Of a stretch of 48,043 nucleotides of DNA, positions 36,629 to 44,463 are shown in pieces; positions within the stretch are counted from its first letter, which is position 1; each line of letters begins with the position of its first letter. The stretch covers positions 1 through 48,043 of the forward strand of contig CAMDQO010000021.1 in NCBI GenBank assembly GCA_945906105.1, read 5' to 3'. The notes under the pieces were generated by a model, which saw only the letters and a program-made list of their open reading frames with translations, searched no databases and was not told the origin of the DNA. The translations under genes were made by a program, and so were the position numbers. The DNA is from Novosphingobium sp. Chol11. GTDB lineage: Bacteria > Pseudomonadota > Alphaproteobacteria > Sphingomonadales > Sphingomonadaceae.

Positions 36629-38527
36629 TCAGCGCGACTTGACGTAGCGTCCGGGTGCGTCCTCGATCACTGTGTCGCCCTTTGATCCGGGGACACGTTT
36701 GCCCTTGGCGGCGGTTTCGGCATTATCCTGATCGTGCAGCCATCCCAGCCAATGGCCCCACCAGCTGCCGGGATGCTCTTCAGCCCCGGCAATATAGGAT
36801 TCCAGCGTCGTCCCCGGTTCGGGATTGATCCAGTACTGGTATTTGTTCGCGGCGGGCGGATTGACGACGCCAGCGATATGCCCCGATCCGGCGAGCACAA
36901 AAGTCCACGGTCCGCTAAGCTGCTGGGTCAGGCACCACACGCTTTCGGGCGGCGCAATATGATCTTCGCGCCCGGCCTGGATAAAGCACGGCGTGGCAAT
37001 CCGGGTCAGATCAATCGGCGTATCGCAGGCGGTGAGCGAATCGGGCACGACCAGCCGGTTATCGCGATACAGATCCTTGAGGTAGGCCTGATGCCACTTG
37101 GCCGGCAGGTTGGTGGTATCCCCATTCCAGTGCAGCAGATCAAAGGCCGGGTAGTCCTCACCCAGCAGGTAATTCTGGATCACATAGTTCCAGATCAGAT
37201 CCGATCCGCGCAAGAGATTGAAAGTCGCGGCCATAACGCGGCCATCGACATAGCCATCCTTGGCAATGGCACCGACAAGGGCCAGCTGGTTCTGATCGAT
37301 GAAGTTCTTGAGATCGCCCGCCTCAGCAAAATCAACCTGCGCGGTGAAAAAGGTCGCGCTCTTGACCTTGTCGGCCTGACCATTGCGGCTCAATATGGCG
37401 AGCGTTGCGGCGAGCGTAGTCCCCGCAACGCAATAGCCGATAGTATGAACCGCAGGCACAGCCAGACGCGCCCGGACATGGTCAATCGCCTCGATCTGCG
37501 CGGCGATATAATCATCCCAGACAAGGTCGGCCATCGAGGCATCGGCAGATTTCCATGAGACCATGAAAGTGGTCACGCCCTGCTCGACAGCCCAGCGAAC
37601 GAAGCTTTTGGCGGGATTGAGATCGAGAATGTAGAAGCGGTTTATCCATGGCGGGAAGATCACCAGCGGCACTTCCAGAACCTTGTCGGTTGTCGGCGAG
37701 TACTGGATGAGCTGGAACAGCGGCGTTTCATAGACCACTTTGCCGGGGGTCATGGCGATGTTGCGGCCAAGTTCAAAGGCATTGGGATCGGTATGCGTGA
37801 GCTGGCCACGCTTTAGATCGGTGAGCAGATGCTCCATGCCCTGAACGAGGTTTTCACCTTTCGACTCCAGAGTCTTTTCCAGCACCACCGGGTTGGTCAT
37901 CGGGAAGTTCGCCGGGCTCAGCGCTTCGATCAGCGTGCGCGTGGCAAAGCGCAGCTGTTCCTTGCGATCAGGCTCCAGCCCATCGGTGTTTTCAGCAAGC
38001 TGGGTCAACTGTTCGGCAAACAGCAGATAGGTCTGGTGGATCAGCGCGAAAACCGGTTGTTCACGCCAGCGCGGATCAGCGAAGCGGCGGTCTTTGCGCG
38101 GCAGATCCGGCGCGCTGTTGGCGTCCTTGTCCGCTGAACTATACTGGCCGAGCACCCCCTGCCACAGTTTGAGGCTGTCCTGCCAAAGCTGATTCTGCGC
38201 CTCTGGGCTGGCCAGCGGCATCTGGCGATACCAGCCTTCGACCAGCCCCTGCCAGGCGGCGGGATCGGTGATCGTCTTTGGCGAAGCGGATGTCGTCACT
38301 TCTCCAGGTTGGGAGTTCTGCCAAAGCGCTTGCAAGCGCTGCGCCACGCTCGCCCACTGAGCAAATTCATCCCCGGCCGGTTGCGTGTCTGCCTCACTCA
38401 CCGCCGCACCGCCCATGTACTGACCAAACTGGCCAAACATTGCCTGTGTCGCCTCGGCCTGCAACTTCAGCATTTCTCCGAAGATACCAGTGTCGGGCGC
38501 GCCGTTAGTTTTGGAAGAATCAGACAT
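36629..38527 (-). CDS. phaC: Class I poly(R)-hydroxyalkanoate synthase
   Basis: A 632-residue enzyme polymerising hydroxyacyl-CoA into PHA at the granule surface. The catalytic alpha/beta-hydrolase half shows the lipase-like box GYCVAGTTL with nucleophile C366, the aspartate D522 (GREDHIAPPE) and the histidine H550 (GSGHIAGVVNPP). The box has Ala where the common pattern is G-x-C-x-G-G. FPPWINRFYILDLNPAKSFVRW and the N-terminal FGQFGQYMGG region are normal for class I. The phasin gene follows on the same strand after about 110 bases. Confidence 0.95.
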   Translation of the reverse strand: MSDSSKTNGAPDTGIFGEMLKLQAEATQAMFGQFGQYMGGAAVSEADTQPAGDEFAQWASVAQRLQALWQNSQPGEVTTSASPKTITDPAAWQGLVEGWYRQMPLASPEAQNQLWQDSLKLWQGVLGQYSSADKDANSAPDLPRKDRRFADPRWREQPVFALIHQTYLLFAEQLTQLAENTDGLEPDRKEQLRFATRTLIEALSPANFPMTNPVVLEKTLESKGENLVQGMEHLLTDLKRGQLTHTDPNAFELGRNIAMTPGKVVYETPLFQLIQYSPTTDKVLEVPLVIFPPWINRFYILDLNPAKSFVRWAVEQGVTTFMVSWKSADASMADLVWDDYIAAQIEAIDHVRARLAVPAVHTIGYCVAGTTLAATLAILSRNGQADKVKSATFFTAQVDFAEAGDLKNFIDQNQLALVGAIAKDGYVDGRVMAATFNLLRGSDLIWNYVIQNYLLGEDYPAFDLLHWNGDTTNLPAKWHQAYLKDLYRDNRLVVPDSLTACDTPIDLTRIATPCFIQAGREDHIAPPESVWCLTQQLSGPWTFVLAGSGHIAGVVNPPAANKYQYWINPEPGTTLESYIAGAEEHPGSWWGHWLGWLHDQDNAETAAKGKRVPGSKGDTVIEDAPGRYVKSR

Positions 38528-38574
38528 CGCAGGCTCCCTGTTCGCAGGGCACCTTAGCGCAAGTCGCGTGAAGC

Positions 38575-38589
38575 CGACAATTATTGTCG
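38575..38589. promoter_or_regulatory. Perfect palindrome in the phaC upstream region
   Basis: CGACAAT-T-ATTGTCG is a 7-bp inverted repeat with one central base, 47 bases upstream of the phaC ATG. It sits where an operator or promoter is expected; the regulator is unknown, and it does not resemble the TGCA-type sites before the phasin gene. Confidence 0.45.
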
Positions 38590-38617
38590 TGCTGCGCGCA
38601 TAATTAAGCGCGGAGGG

Positions 38618-39124
38618 TTAGCGGGTCATGCAGCGCGCTTCGCCAACCCGGTTGTAGCTGGCATAAAATTTGGGCATACTGCCGTCGCGCTCGTTGAAGT
38701 TGTAGCCATCGCCAAGATTGAGATCGAGCTCGCGTCCACCGGGGCCATCTCCCGATTGCAGACTATCAATGCGCAGGTTCTTCTTCTGATTGCCCCAGAT
38801 GCCATGACCACGCAGGGTGTTATTCCCGCGGCTGTTCTTGCCCAGAAAACGAAACAGGGTGACCCCGCATTTACCGTTTGCGGCAACGCTGACACCGCAG
38901 AAATCCTTGCCACAAGGGGCGACATCGAACGACTTGTAAAGGCGGCCTTTGGCCGAAAACACCTGATCGGCATCAGTCACCGTCCAGCGTCCGTAATAGG
39001 GGGATGAGCCAGATGCGGCGGCGGCAGGCGCGGTGCAGGCTGCCGTAGCGGCAGCACAGGCGACAGCGACAAAGGCAAGATGGCGCATCGACAAGCGTGC
39101 AGATGGGTGGAATACAAGTTTCAT
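38618..39124 (-). CDS. Secreted DUF2147-like protein of unknown function
   Basis: The 168-residue form starts at 39124 behind a good GGAG; an ATG at 39088 would give 156 residues. A signal peptide ends near AAAASG. The mature part starts YYGRWTVTDADQVFSAKGRLYKSFDVAPCGKDFCGVSVA, which recalls DUF2147 (GxWxxxDG... PCGxxLCG), and ends EARCMTR. Four cysteines probably form two disulfides in the periplasm. The family match is weak. Its start codon overlaps that of the divergent DUF2306 gene (CATG). Confidence 0.62.
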   Translation of the reverse strand: MKLVFHPSARLSMRHLAFVAVACAAATAACTAPAAAASGSSPYYGRWTVTDADQVFSAKGRLYKSFDVAPCGKDFCGVSVAANGKCGVTLFRFLGKNSRGNNTLRGHGIWGNQKKNLRIDSLQSGDGPGGRELDLNLGDGYNFNERDGSMPKFYASYNRVGEARCMTR

Positions 39125-39815
39125 GTCCGTCTCCGGTTCCGGTTTGCAGAATCGTCGCGACCTTTTCTGGCGTCTTGCGCGCCTGATGGTCCTATCAGGA
39201 CTGTCCTTCTATGTAATCCTCGTTGCTGTAGCTGCGCTGAACCAGACCTTTGAGCACGACGATTTTTCCGAATCGCTGTCGATCAAGCTGGAAGCCCTGC
39301 CGCTGATCTTTCCGTTGCATATGTTCACGGGCGGCATGGCGCTGTTTCTGGTGCCACTGGCGTTAATCCTGCGCAGACTTCACCCGTGGCACCGCATCGC
39401 CGGAGTGATTGCCGCCATCGACGTACTGGTGGCCGGGTTGACCGCCTATCCGGTGGCGTGGATCGCCCCCGTCACCACATGGTCAGCGGCGGGCTTCACC
39501 GCGCAGGCGAGCGTCTGGCTGGCGCTGCTGGCCGCCGGGATCTGGCACATGACGCAAGGCCATAGGCGCCAGCACCGCGCCTGCATGATCATGATGCTTG
39601 CCGTCATGTCGGGCGCAGTATTTTTCCGGCTCACTCTCGCCTTGTGGGCAATTTCTGCGCAAGGGCAGCACTTCAAGCTGTTCTATTCGGGCAATGCCTG
39701 GCTCGCCTGGCTGCTTCCGCTGCTGGCCAGCACTACTCTGCTGAAACACGCCGCCCTGATGAAACAGACTGGTCCGCTGAAACAGACTGGTGCAGCGCGC
39801 AACATTCCCCGATAG
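39123..39815 (+). CDS. DUF2306 membrane protein
   Basis: A 230-residue inner-membrane protein with about six helices. DUF2306 features are FPLHMFTGGMALFLVPLALILRRLHPWHRIAGVIAAIDVLVAG and a second half HRRQHRACMIMMLAVMSGAVFFRLTLALW, resembling ferric-reductase/cytochrome b-like membrane domains with possible haem-binding histidines; the function is unknown. The C-terminus carries a duplicated KQTG segment (MKQTGPLKQTGA) made by an 18-bp repeat. Its ATG lies inside the palindrome CATG shared with the divergent DUF2147-like gene. Confidence 0.8.
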   Translation: MSVSGSGLQNRRDLFWRLARLMVLSGLSFYVILVAVAALNQTFEHDDFSESLSIKLEALPLIFPLHMFTGGMALFLVPLALILRRLHPWHRIAGVIAAIDVLVAGLTAYPVAWIAPVTTWSAAGFTAQASVWLALLAAGIWHMTQGHRRQHRACMIMMLAVMSGAVFFRLTLALWAISAQGQHFKLFYSGNAWLAWLLPLLASTTLLKHAALMKQTGPLKQTGAARNIPR

Positions 39816-39855
39816 AGGGGCTGCGGCAATGGTTGCCGCCAATCAGGAAGGTCAC

Positions 39856-41055
39856 ATGTCCGAAGAATTTTACCGCATGAAGCGACTGCCGCCCTATGTC
39901 ATCGCCGAAGTGAATGACATGCGCGCCGCGGCCCGTGCGGCGGGCAAGGACATCATCGACCTTGGCATGGGCAATCCTGATCTGCCGCCTCCGCAGCACG
40001 TAATCGACAAGCTGTGCGAAGTGGCACAAAAGCCGGCGTCGCATGGCTATTCAGCCTCCAAGGGCATTCCCGGCGTGCGCAAGGCGCAAGCCAATTATTA
40101 TGCCCGCCGGTTTGGCGTCGAACTTGATCCCAACACCGAAGTGGTGATGACCATGGGATCGAAGGAAGGCCTTGCCTCGATGGCCACGGCGATGACCGCG
40201 CCGGGTGATGTGGTGCTGGCACCCAATCCTTCCTATCCGATCCACACCTTTGGCTTCATCATTGCCGGGGCGACGATCCGATCAGTCCCGGTAACGCCCA
40301 ATGAGGATTACTGGCGCGCGCTTGACCGGGCCATGGCCTTCACCGTGCCGCGCCCATCGGTGCTGATCGTCAATTACCCTTCGAACCCGACCGCCGAAAC
40401 GGTCGACCTCGCCTTTTACGAGCGGCTGGTCGCCTGGGCTAAGGAGAACAAGGTCTGGGTGCTTTCCGATCTCGCTTATTCGGAACTCTATTACGACGGT
40501 AATCCCACGCCTTCGATCCTGCAGGTGCCTGGGGCCAAGGATGTGGCGGTCGAATTCACCTCGATGTCCAAAACCTTCTCGATGGCCGGCTGGCGAGTCG
40601 GCTTTGCTGTGGGCAACAAGCAGCTGATCGCCGCGCTGACCCGGGTCAAAAGCTACCTCGATTATGGTGCTTTCACGCCTATTCAAGCGGCGGCCTGTGC
40701 AGCGCTCAACGGCCCTCAGGATATCGTCGAGAGGAACCGCGAACTTTACCAGAAACGCCGCGATGTGCTGGTTGAAAGCTTTGGCCGGGCGGGCTGGGAG
40801 ATTCCCTCGCCCAAGGCCTCGATGTTTGCCTGGGCTCCGCTGCCGCCCGCGCTGAAAGACATGGGCAGTCTGGAGTTTTGCAAGCAGTTGCTCATCCATG
40901 CCGAAGTCGCGGTGGCACCCGGTGTCGGTTATGGCGAAGAAGGCGAAGGTTTTGTCCGCATCGCCATGGTGGAAAATGAACAGCGGCTGCGGCAAGCGGC
41001 ACGCAACATCAAACGCTATCTATCCACAATGGGTGTAAATAGCAGCGCCGCCTGA
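39856..41055 (+). CDS. alaC: AlaC-like PLP aminotransferase (glutamate-pyruvate type; LL-DAP aminotransferase-like)
   Basis: A 399-residue fold-type I aminotransferase from ATG 39856 with AGGAAGG directly upstream. It is very close in pattern to E. coli AlaC: YRMKRLPPYVIAEVNDMRAAARAAGKDIIDLGMGNPD, NPSYPIHTFGFIIAGA, NYPSNPTAETVDL, SMSKTFSMAGWRVGF with the PLP lysine K239, and KSYLDYGAFTPIQ. AlaC makes alanine from pyruvate and glutamate. Automatic annotation may call it LL-diaminopimelate aminotransferase, which is related. The frame upstream of the ATG overlaps the end of the DUF2306 gene and is not used. Confidence 0.88.
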   Translation: MSEEFYRMKRLPPYVIAEVNDMRAAARAAGKDIIDLGMGNPDLPPPQHVIDKLCEVAQKPASHGYSASKGIPGVRKAQANYYARRFGVELDPNTEVVMTMGSKEGLASMATAMTAPGDVVLAPNPSYPIHTFGFIIAGATIRSVPVTPNEDYWRALDRAMAFTVPRPSVLIVNYPSNPTAETVDLAFYERLVAWAKENKVWVLSDLAYSELYYDGNPTPSILQVPGAKDVAVEFTSMSKTFSMAGWRVGFAVGNKQLIAALTRVKSYLDYGAFTPIQAAACAALNGPQDIVERNRELYQKRRDVLVESFGRAGWEIPSPKASMFAWAPLPPALKDMGSLEFCKQLLIHAEVAVAPGVGYGEEGEGFVRIAMVENEQRLRQAARNIKRYLSTMGVNSSAA

Positions 41056-41192
41056 TTGGCGAGTTCGCCAGCTTTCGCTAGTGTCCTAGATGCGGGGGGA
41101 CACAAGCGAAGCTGGGGGAACGGACATGCCATTGGCAATGACGGCAGCATTACTGTCATCACCGCGCATCCAGCTATGGGCTGGAGGCTGGG

Positions 41193-41906
41193 ATGCGGCG
41201 ATTCCGCTGGCTTTCTCCTAGCCCGCTTCCCGAAGTCTTTGACCTTCGTCGCCGCGGCTGGACGCTGCTGAGCGAAGAGGCGGTGACGGGCAATCTGTGT
41301 CCGGCGCTGCTGAGCGATTCGCACATCTCCACCGCATTACCCGATAACGAAAACCGCGCCCGGACTATCCTGCTCGACGTTAATAGCAGCGTGCGACGTG
41401 CGGAGGCCTTGGCTCTGGGTTTTGGCGAGGTGCTGGGCAGCGCTATCTCGCTGGCCGAACTGGAGCAACGCACGCAACGTCTGGCGCGTGCGATGGGATG
41501 CGTGCCGCGCCGCCTGCTCCATGGTCCGCTCGAGCTGGATCTGCTGCTGCGCGACGGCATCGTGCAGGGAAAACGACTGGGCCTGCATCCGCGTGAATTT
41601 GGTCTGCTTTGGCGACTGGCGCGTTCCCCCGGCATCGCCGTCACAACGCTCGAACTGCTATCCGAAGTCTGGCGGGTAAACTTTCGACCAGAAACCAACA
41701 GTCTCGCCGTTCACGTCTGCCGTCTGCGCGCCAAACTGGCCTCAGCGGGATTGGGCGGCGTGGTGCGAACGACACCTGAAGGCAGTTATGCTCTGGCACC
41801 TGAGGGGGCCAGCGCCATTCCCCTTGCAGAAAAGCATCCGATACGGGACGAGTACCTGCGCATCGAAGGCTACCTTCCCGCCGCGCGCAAGGAACCGACC
41901 GCATGA
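41193..41906 (+). CDS. Degenerate OmpR-like response regulator (winged helix)
   Basis: A 237-residue protein with GGAGG six bases before the ATG. The C-terminal half (about 110-205) is a clear OmpR/PhoB winged-helix domain: LELDLLLRDGIVQGKRLGLHPREFGLLWRLA, SLAVHVCRLRAKLASAGLGGVVRTTPEGSYAL. The N-terminal half is a shortened receiver: TILLDVN has an Asp at the phosphorylation position, but the acidic pair of strand 1 and the conserved Lys of the usual GADDYLTKPF are missing (GFGEVLGSAISLAEL). It is therefore probably not phosphorylated by a normal histidine kinase. No kinase gene is nearby. Its stop overlaps the crotonase start (ATGA). Confidence 0.78.
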   Translation: MRRFRWLSPSPLPEVFDLRRRGWTLLSEEAVTGNLCPALLSDSHISTALPDNENRARTILLDVNSSVRRAEALALGFGEVLGSAISLAELEQRTQRLARAMGCVPRRLLHGPLELDLLLRDGIVQGKRLGLHPREFGLLWRLARSPGIAVTTLELLSEVWRVNFRPETNSLAVHVCRLRAKLASAGLGGVVRTTPEGSYALAPEGASAIPLAEKHPIRDEYLRIEGYLPAARKEPTA

Positions 41907-42712
41907 GGCATGAATTGCAGGACTCTGACCGCATTACGCTGACGATCACCGAAAACGGAGTGGCGCAGTTGCGGATGGCCCGCGCCGACAAGATGAATGC
42001 GCTCGACCCGGCGATGATCGACGCGCTGCTCGCCGCAGGTGAGGCGCTGCTTGCTATGCCGGGGCTGCGCTGTGTGGTGCTAGCGGGCGAAGGGCGCAGC
42101 TTTTGTGCCGGCCTTGATCTTGCCAGCCTTGCAGGTGGGTTGGGCGAGATAGCGCCGCTGGCCAGCCGCACCCATGGCAACGCCAACCGTTTTCAGCAGC
42201 TGGCCATGCAATTCCGCAAGTTGCCGGTGCCGGTGATCGCGGCGATCCACGGCGTCTGCTATGGCGGCGGACTGCAAATTGCCGCCGGCGCTGATATCCG
42301 CATTGTCGCTCCAGATGCACGGCTCTCGGTGATGGAAATGAAATGGGGCATTGTCCCCGACATGGGTCATTTCGCCCTGTGGCGCGGCCATGTGCGTGAG
42401 GATGTGTTGCGCGAACTGACCTATACCAACGCCGAGTTTTCAGGCGAAGATGCACTCGCCCATGGCTTTGCCACCCATTGCCACGCCGATCCGCTCGCCC
42501 GCGCCACCGCGCTTGCCGCCGAGATCGCCTTGCGCAATCCCTCGGCGATACGGGCCGCCAAGGCGCTGTTCAATAGCAGCGCCGATGCCTCGACGAATGA
42601 AATCCTCATCGCTGAAAGCATCGCACAACAGCGCCTGCTGGGTTCCAGCAACCAGCTGGAAGCGGTGCGGAGCCAGATGGAAAAGCGCCCCGGGGTATTT
42701 GTTGATCCCTAA
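41903..42712 (+). CDS. Enoyl-CoA hydratase/isomerase (crotonase) family protein
   Basis: A 269-residue crotonase: LRMARADKMNALDPAMIDALLAAGE, the oxyanion-hole motif GEGRSFCAGLDLASL (about 60-75), GVCYGGGLQIAAGADIRI (about 114-131) and MEMKWGIVPDMGH (about 142-154). Family members hydrate, isomerise or hydrolyse acyl-CoA; the Asp in PDMG instead of the usual paired Glu points to an isomerase or another non-hydratase activity. It is coupled to the regulator by a four-base overlap and ends with a four-base overlap of the convergent Rieske gene's stop codon. Confidence 0.88.
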   Translation: MRHELQDSDRITLTITENGVAQLRMARADKMNALDPAMIDALLAAGEALLAMPGLRCVVLAGEGRSFCAGLDLASLAGGLGEIAPLASRTHGNANRFQQLAMQFRKLPVPVIAAIHGVCYGGGLQIAAGADIRIVAPDARLSVMEMKWGIVPDMGHFALWRGHVREDVLRELTYTNAEFSGEDALAHGFATHCHADPLARATALAAEIALRNPSAIRAAKALFNSSADASTNEILIAESIAQQRLLGSSNQLEAVRSQMEKRPGVFVDP

Positions 42713-43890
42713 ACACGCTCAGCCAGATAGGCATCCACGCAGGCCCGCACTTGTTCGTTGAGATGGCGGCAAAGCACCTCGTGCTCCTGAAAATGGATAT
42801 GCTCCAGCACCCCGCGACCAAGACCTTTTTGCCCCGCCTCGACCACGCCGCGATCCTCGGCATGGATATCGCGCACCACCGCCATCGCATATTCGCGGGC
42901 AAAGCGCGTGCTGGCGCTGTCAGCCTTGCTCGGCCAGTAATAACGGATCACACCGCGCGTCTTGCCCGCCGTCAGCGGATAGATGGTGTGGGTGAAGGCA
43001 TAGCCACCCAGCCCCAGCACGAACATCGCCGGGAACAGCTTGAAATCGGTCTTTTGCGTAGGGAACCCATCGCGCGCACCGGCCTGCATGGCCTTGGTCA
43101 TCGCCATTAGCTGCACCGTCGGGGTCGGCGGCGGATTGGGGTTGCGCCACAAGGTCTGCCCGCGGTGCGGCCCTGAAAAACCGTAGTGCGTCGGATAGCC
43201 GAGTGGGTTCTCGTCAGAGATCGTCGCCGCCCCGGTGCGCGTGTGAATGAAGCGCAGGTGATAATTCTCCTGGAAGTTGTCGACGTAGATCTTCCAGTTG
43301 GCAGCAATCTCGAATGTATATTCGTGAAACTCGATGGCGCGCGCGATGGGCAGCGCATCCAGTTCATCAGCGATGGGGCCAAGAAATTCGCGCAGGCTTT
43401 GCTTTGGCGCTTTCGCAAGATTGACGAAAATCAGCCCGCCGCAGGTCTCAAGCTGCACCTGCTTCAGGGCGCAGTCTTTCTTCTCCAGCCCAAACTTCTC
43501 GAAATCGGGCGCGGAAAGCAGCGCGCCGTCGCTGCCAAAGGTCCACATATGATAGCGGCATGAAAAGCTGTTGCCCTTGCCGCTCTCGGCATCGGTCAGC
43601 TGGGTGCCGCGGTGCGTGCAGACATTGTGGAAAGCACGGATTTCGCCATCCTTACCGCGCACGATCAGCAGCGAGGCGCGGGCAAATTCAAGCTCGCGGC
43701 GGATGAAACTGCCGATGTCCGGCACTTCGCAGACATGGCCGATGTGGATCCAGCTGCGCTTGAACACCGCCTCACGCTCAAGCTCGAACCAGTCAGGATC
43801 ATGATAGGCGCGCGCATCAATCGGCCCGGAGCCAAGCCGTGCGGCAGCCTCGGCGGGAAGCAGCATCTCAAACGCGGACCGATCAGCCAT
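42709..43890 (-). CDS. Rieske-type aromatic ring-hydroxylating oxygenase, alpha subunit
   Basis: A 393-residue oxygenase component from ATG 43890 (GGAG nine bases upstream; a longer frame to 43935 is possible). The N-terminal Rieske domain binds its 2Fe-2S cluster through C91-x-H93 and C111-xx-H114 (CTHRG and CRYH). The catalytic half has NFQENYHLRFIHTRTG with H211 and H216, the mononuclear iron ligands; the third is a downstream Asp. Substrates range from aromatics to quaternary amines. No beta subunit, ferredoxin or reductase gene is adjacent, so electron partners must come from elsewhere. Confidence 0.92.
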   Translation of the reverse strand: MADRSAFEMLLPAEAAARLGSGPIDARAYHDPDWFELEREAVFKRSWIHIGHVCEVPDIGSFIRRELEFARASLLIVRGKDGEIRAFHNVCTHRGTQLTDAESGKGNSFSCRYHMWTFGSDGALLSAPDFEKFGLEKKDCALKQVQLETCGGLIFVNLAKAPKQSLREFLGPIADELDALPIARAIEFHEYTFEIAANWKIYVDNFQENYHLRFIHTRTGAATISDENPLGYPTHYGFSGPHRGQTLWRNPNPPPTPTVQLMAMTKAMQAGARDGFPTQKTDFKLFPAMFVLGLGGYAFTHTIYPLTAGKTRGVIRYYWPSKADSASTRFAREYAMAVVRDIHAEDRGVVEAGQKGLGRGVLEHIHFQEHEVLCRHLNEQVRACVDAYLAERV

Positions 43891-43976
43891 GGGCAATTCT
43901 CCGCTGCCCGTGATGCCATAAGGCCCGGCGGGCAAACAGCGCTGATCGTCCAGCGCTGTTTGCCCAAACTACGGCA

Positions 43977-44354
43977 TCAACCGCGCAACAGGGCGCACAG
44001 CTTGTTGCCATCAGGATCGCGCAGATAGGCGAGGTAGAGACGGCCAAAGCTTGCTTCACGCCAGCCCGGAGGATCCTCGACACTGGTGCCGCCATTGGCC
44101 ACGCCCGCCGCATGCCAGGCATCGGCCTGTTCGGCGCTGTCCATGGTAAAGCCGATGGTGCAGCCGTTGCCCGCGCTCGCCGGTTCGCCATTGATCGGCG
44201 GAGTGACCATGAACATACCGCCATTGTTCATATAGATCAGCCGGCCCTTGTCATCTTGCATCCCGGCCTTGCCGCCCATGGCGGTGAACAGGGCATCGTA
44301 GAACACCTTTGACCGGTTGGTATCGTTCGATCCGACCATATTGTGACTGTACAT
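43977..44354 (-). CDS. VOC family (glyoxalase-like) protein
   Basis: A 125-residue protein with one vicinal-oxygen-chelate fold: HNMVGSNDTNRSKVFYDALFTAMGG at the start, FMVTPPINGEPASAGNGCTIGF in the middle and FGRLYLAYLRDPDGNKLCALL at the end, which keeps the metal-binding His (HNM) and the final D/E-type position region. The ATG at 44354 has AGGAG at the right distance; another ATG is two codons upstream. VOC proteins act in detoxification or ring cleavage. It is divergent from the RNB ribonuclease gene. Confidence 0.85.
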   Translation of the reverse strand: MYSHNMVGSNDTNRSKVFYDALFTAMGGKAGMQDDKGRLIYMNNGGMFMVTPPINGEPASAGNGCTIGFTMDSAEQADAWHAAGVANGGTSVEDPPGWREASFGRLYLAYLRDPDGNKLCALLRG

Positions 44355-44463
44355 CGGCATTACTCCTATTTGAATTGGTTCGTTATGCCGCGCGGCTTGA
44401 TACGGGGCATGATTGCTCGTGCAGACTTGCCGTGAGCGTCCCGCCTTGGCAAGCCTCGTTGCG

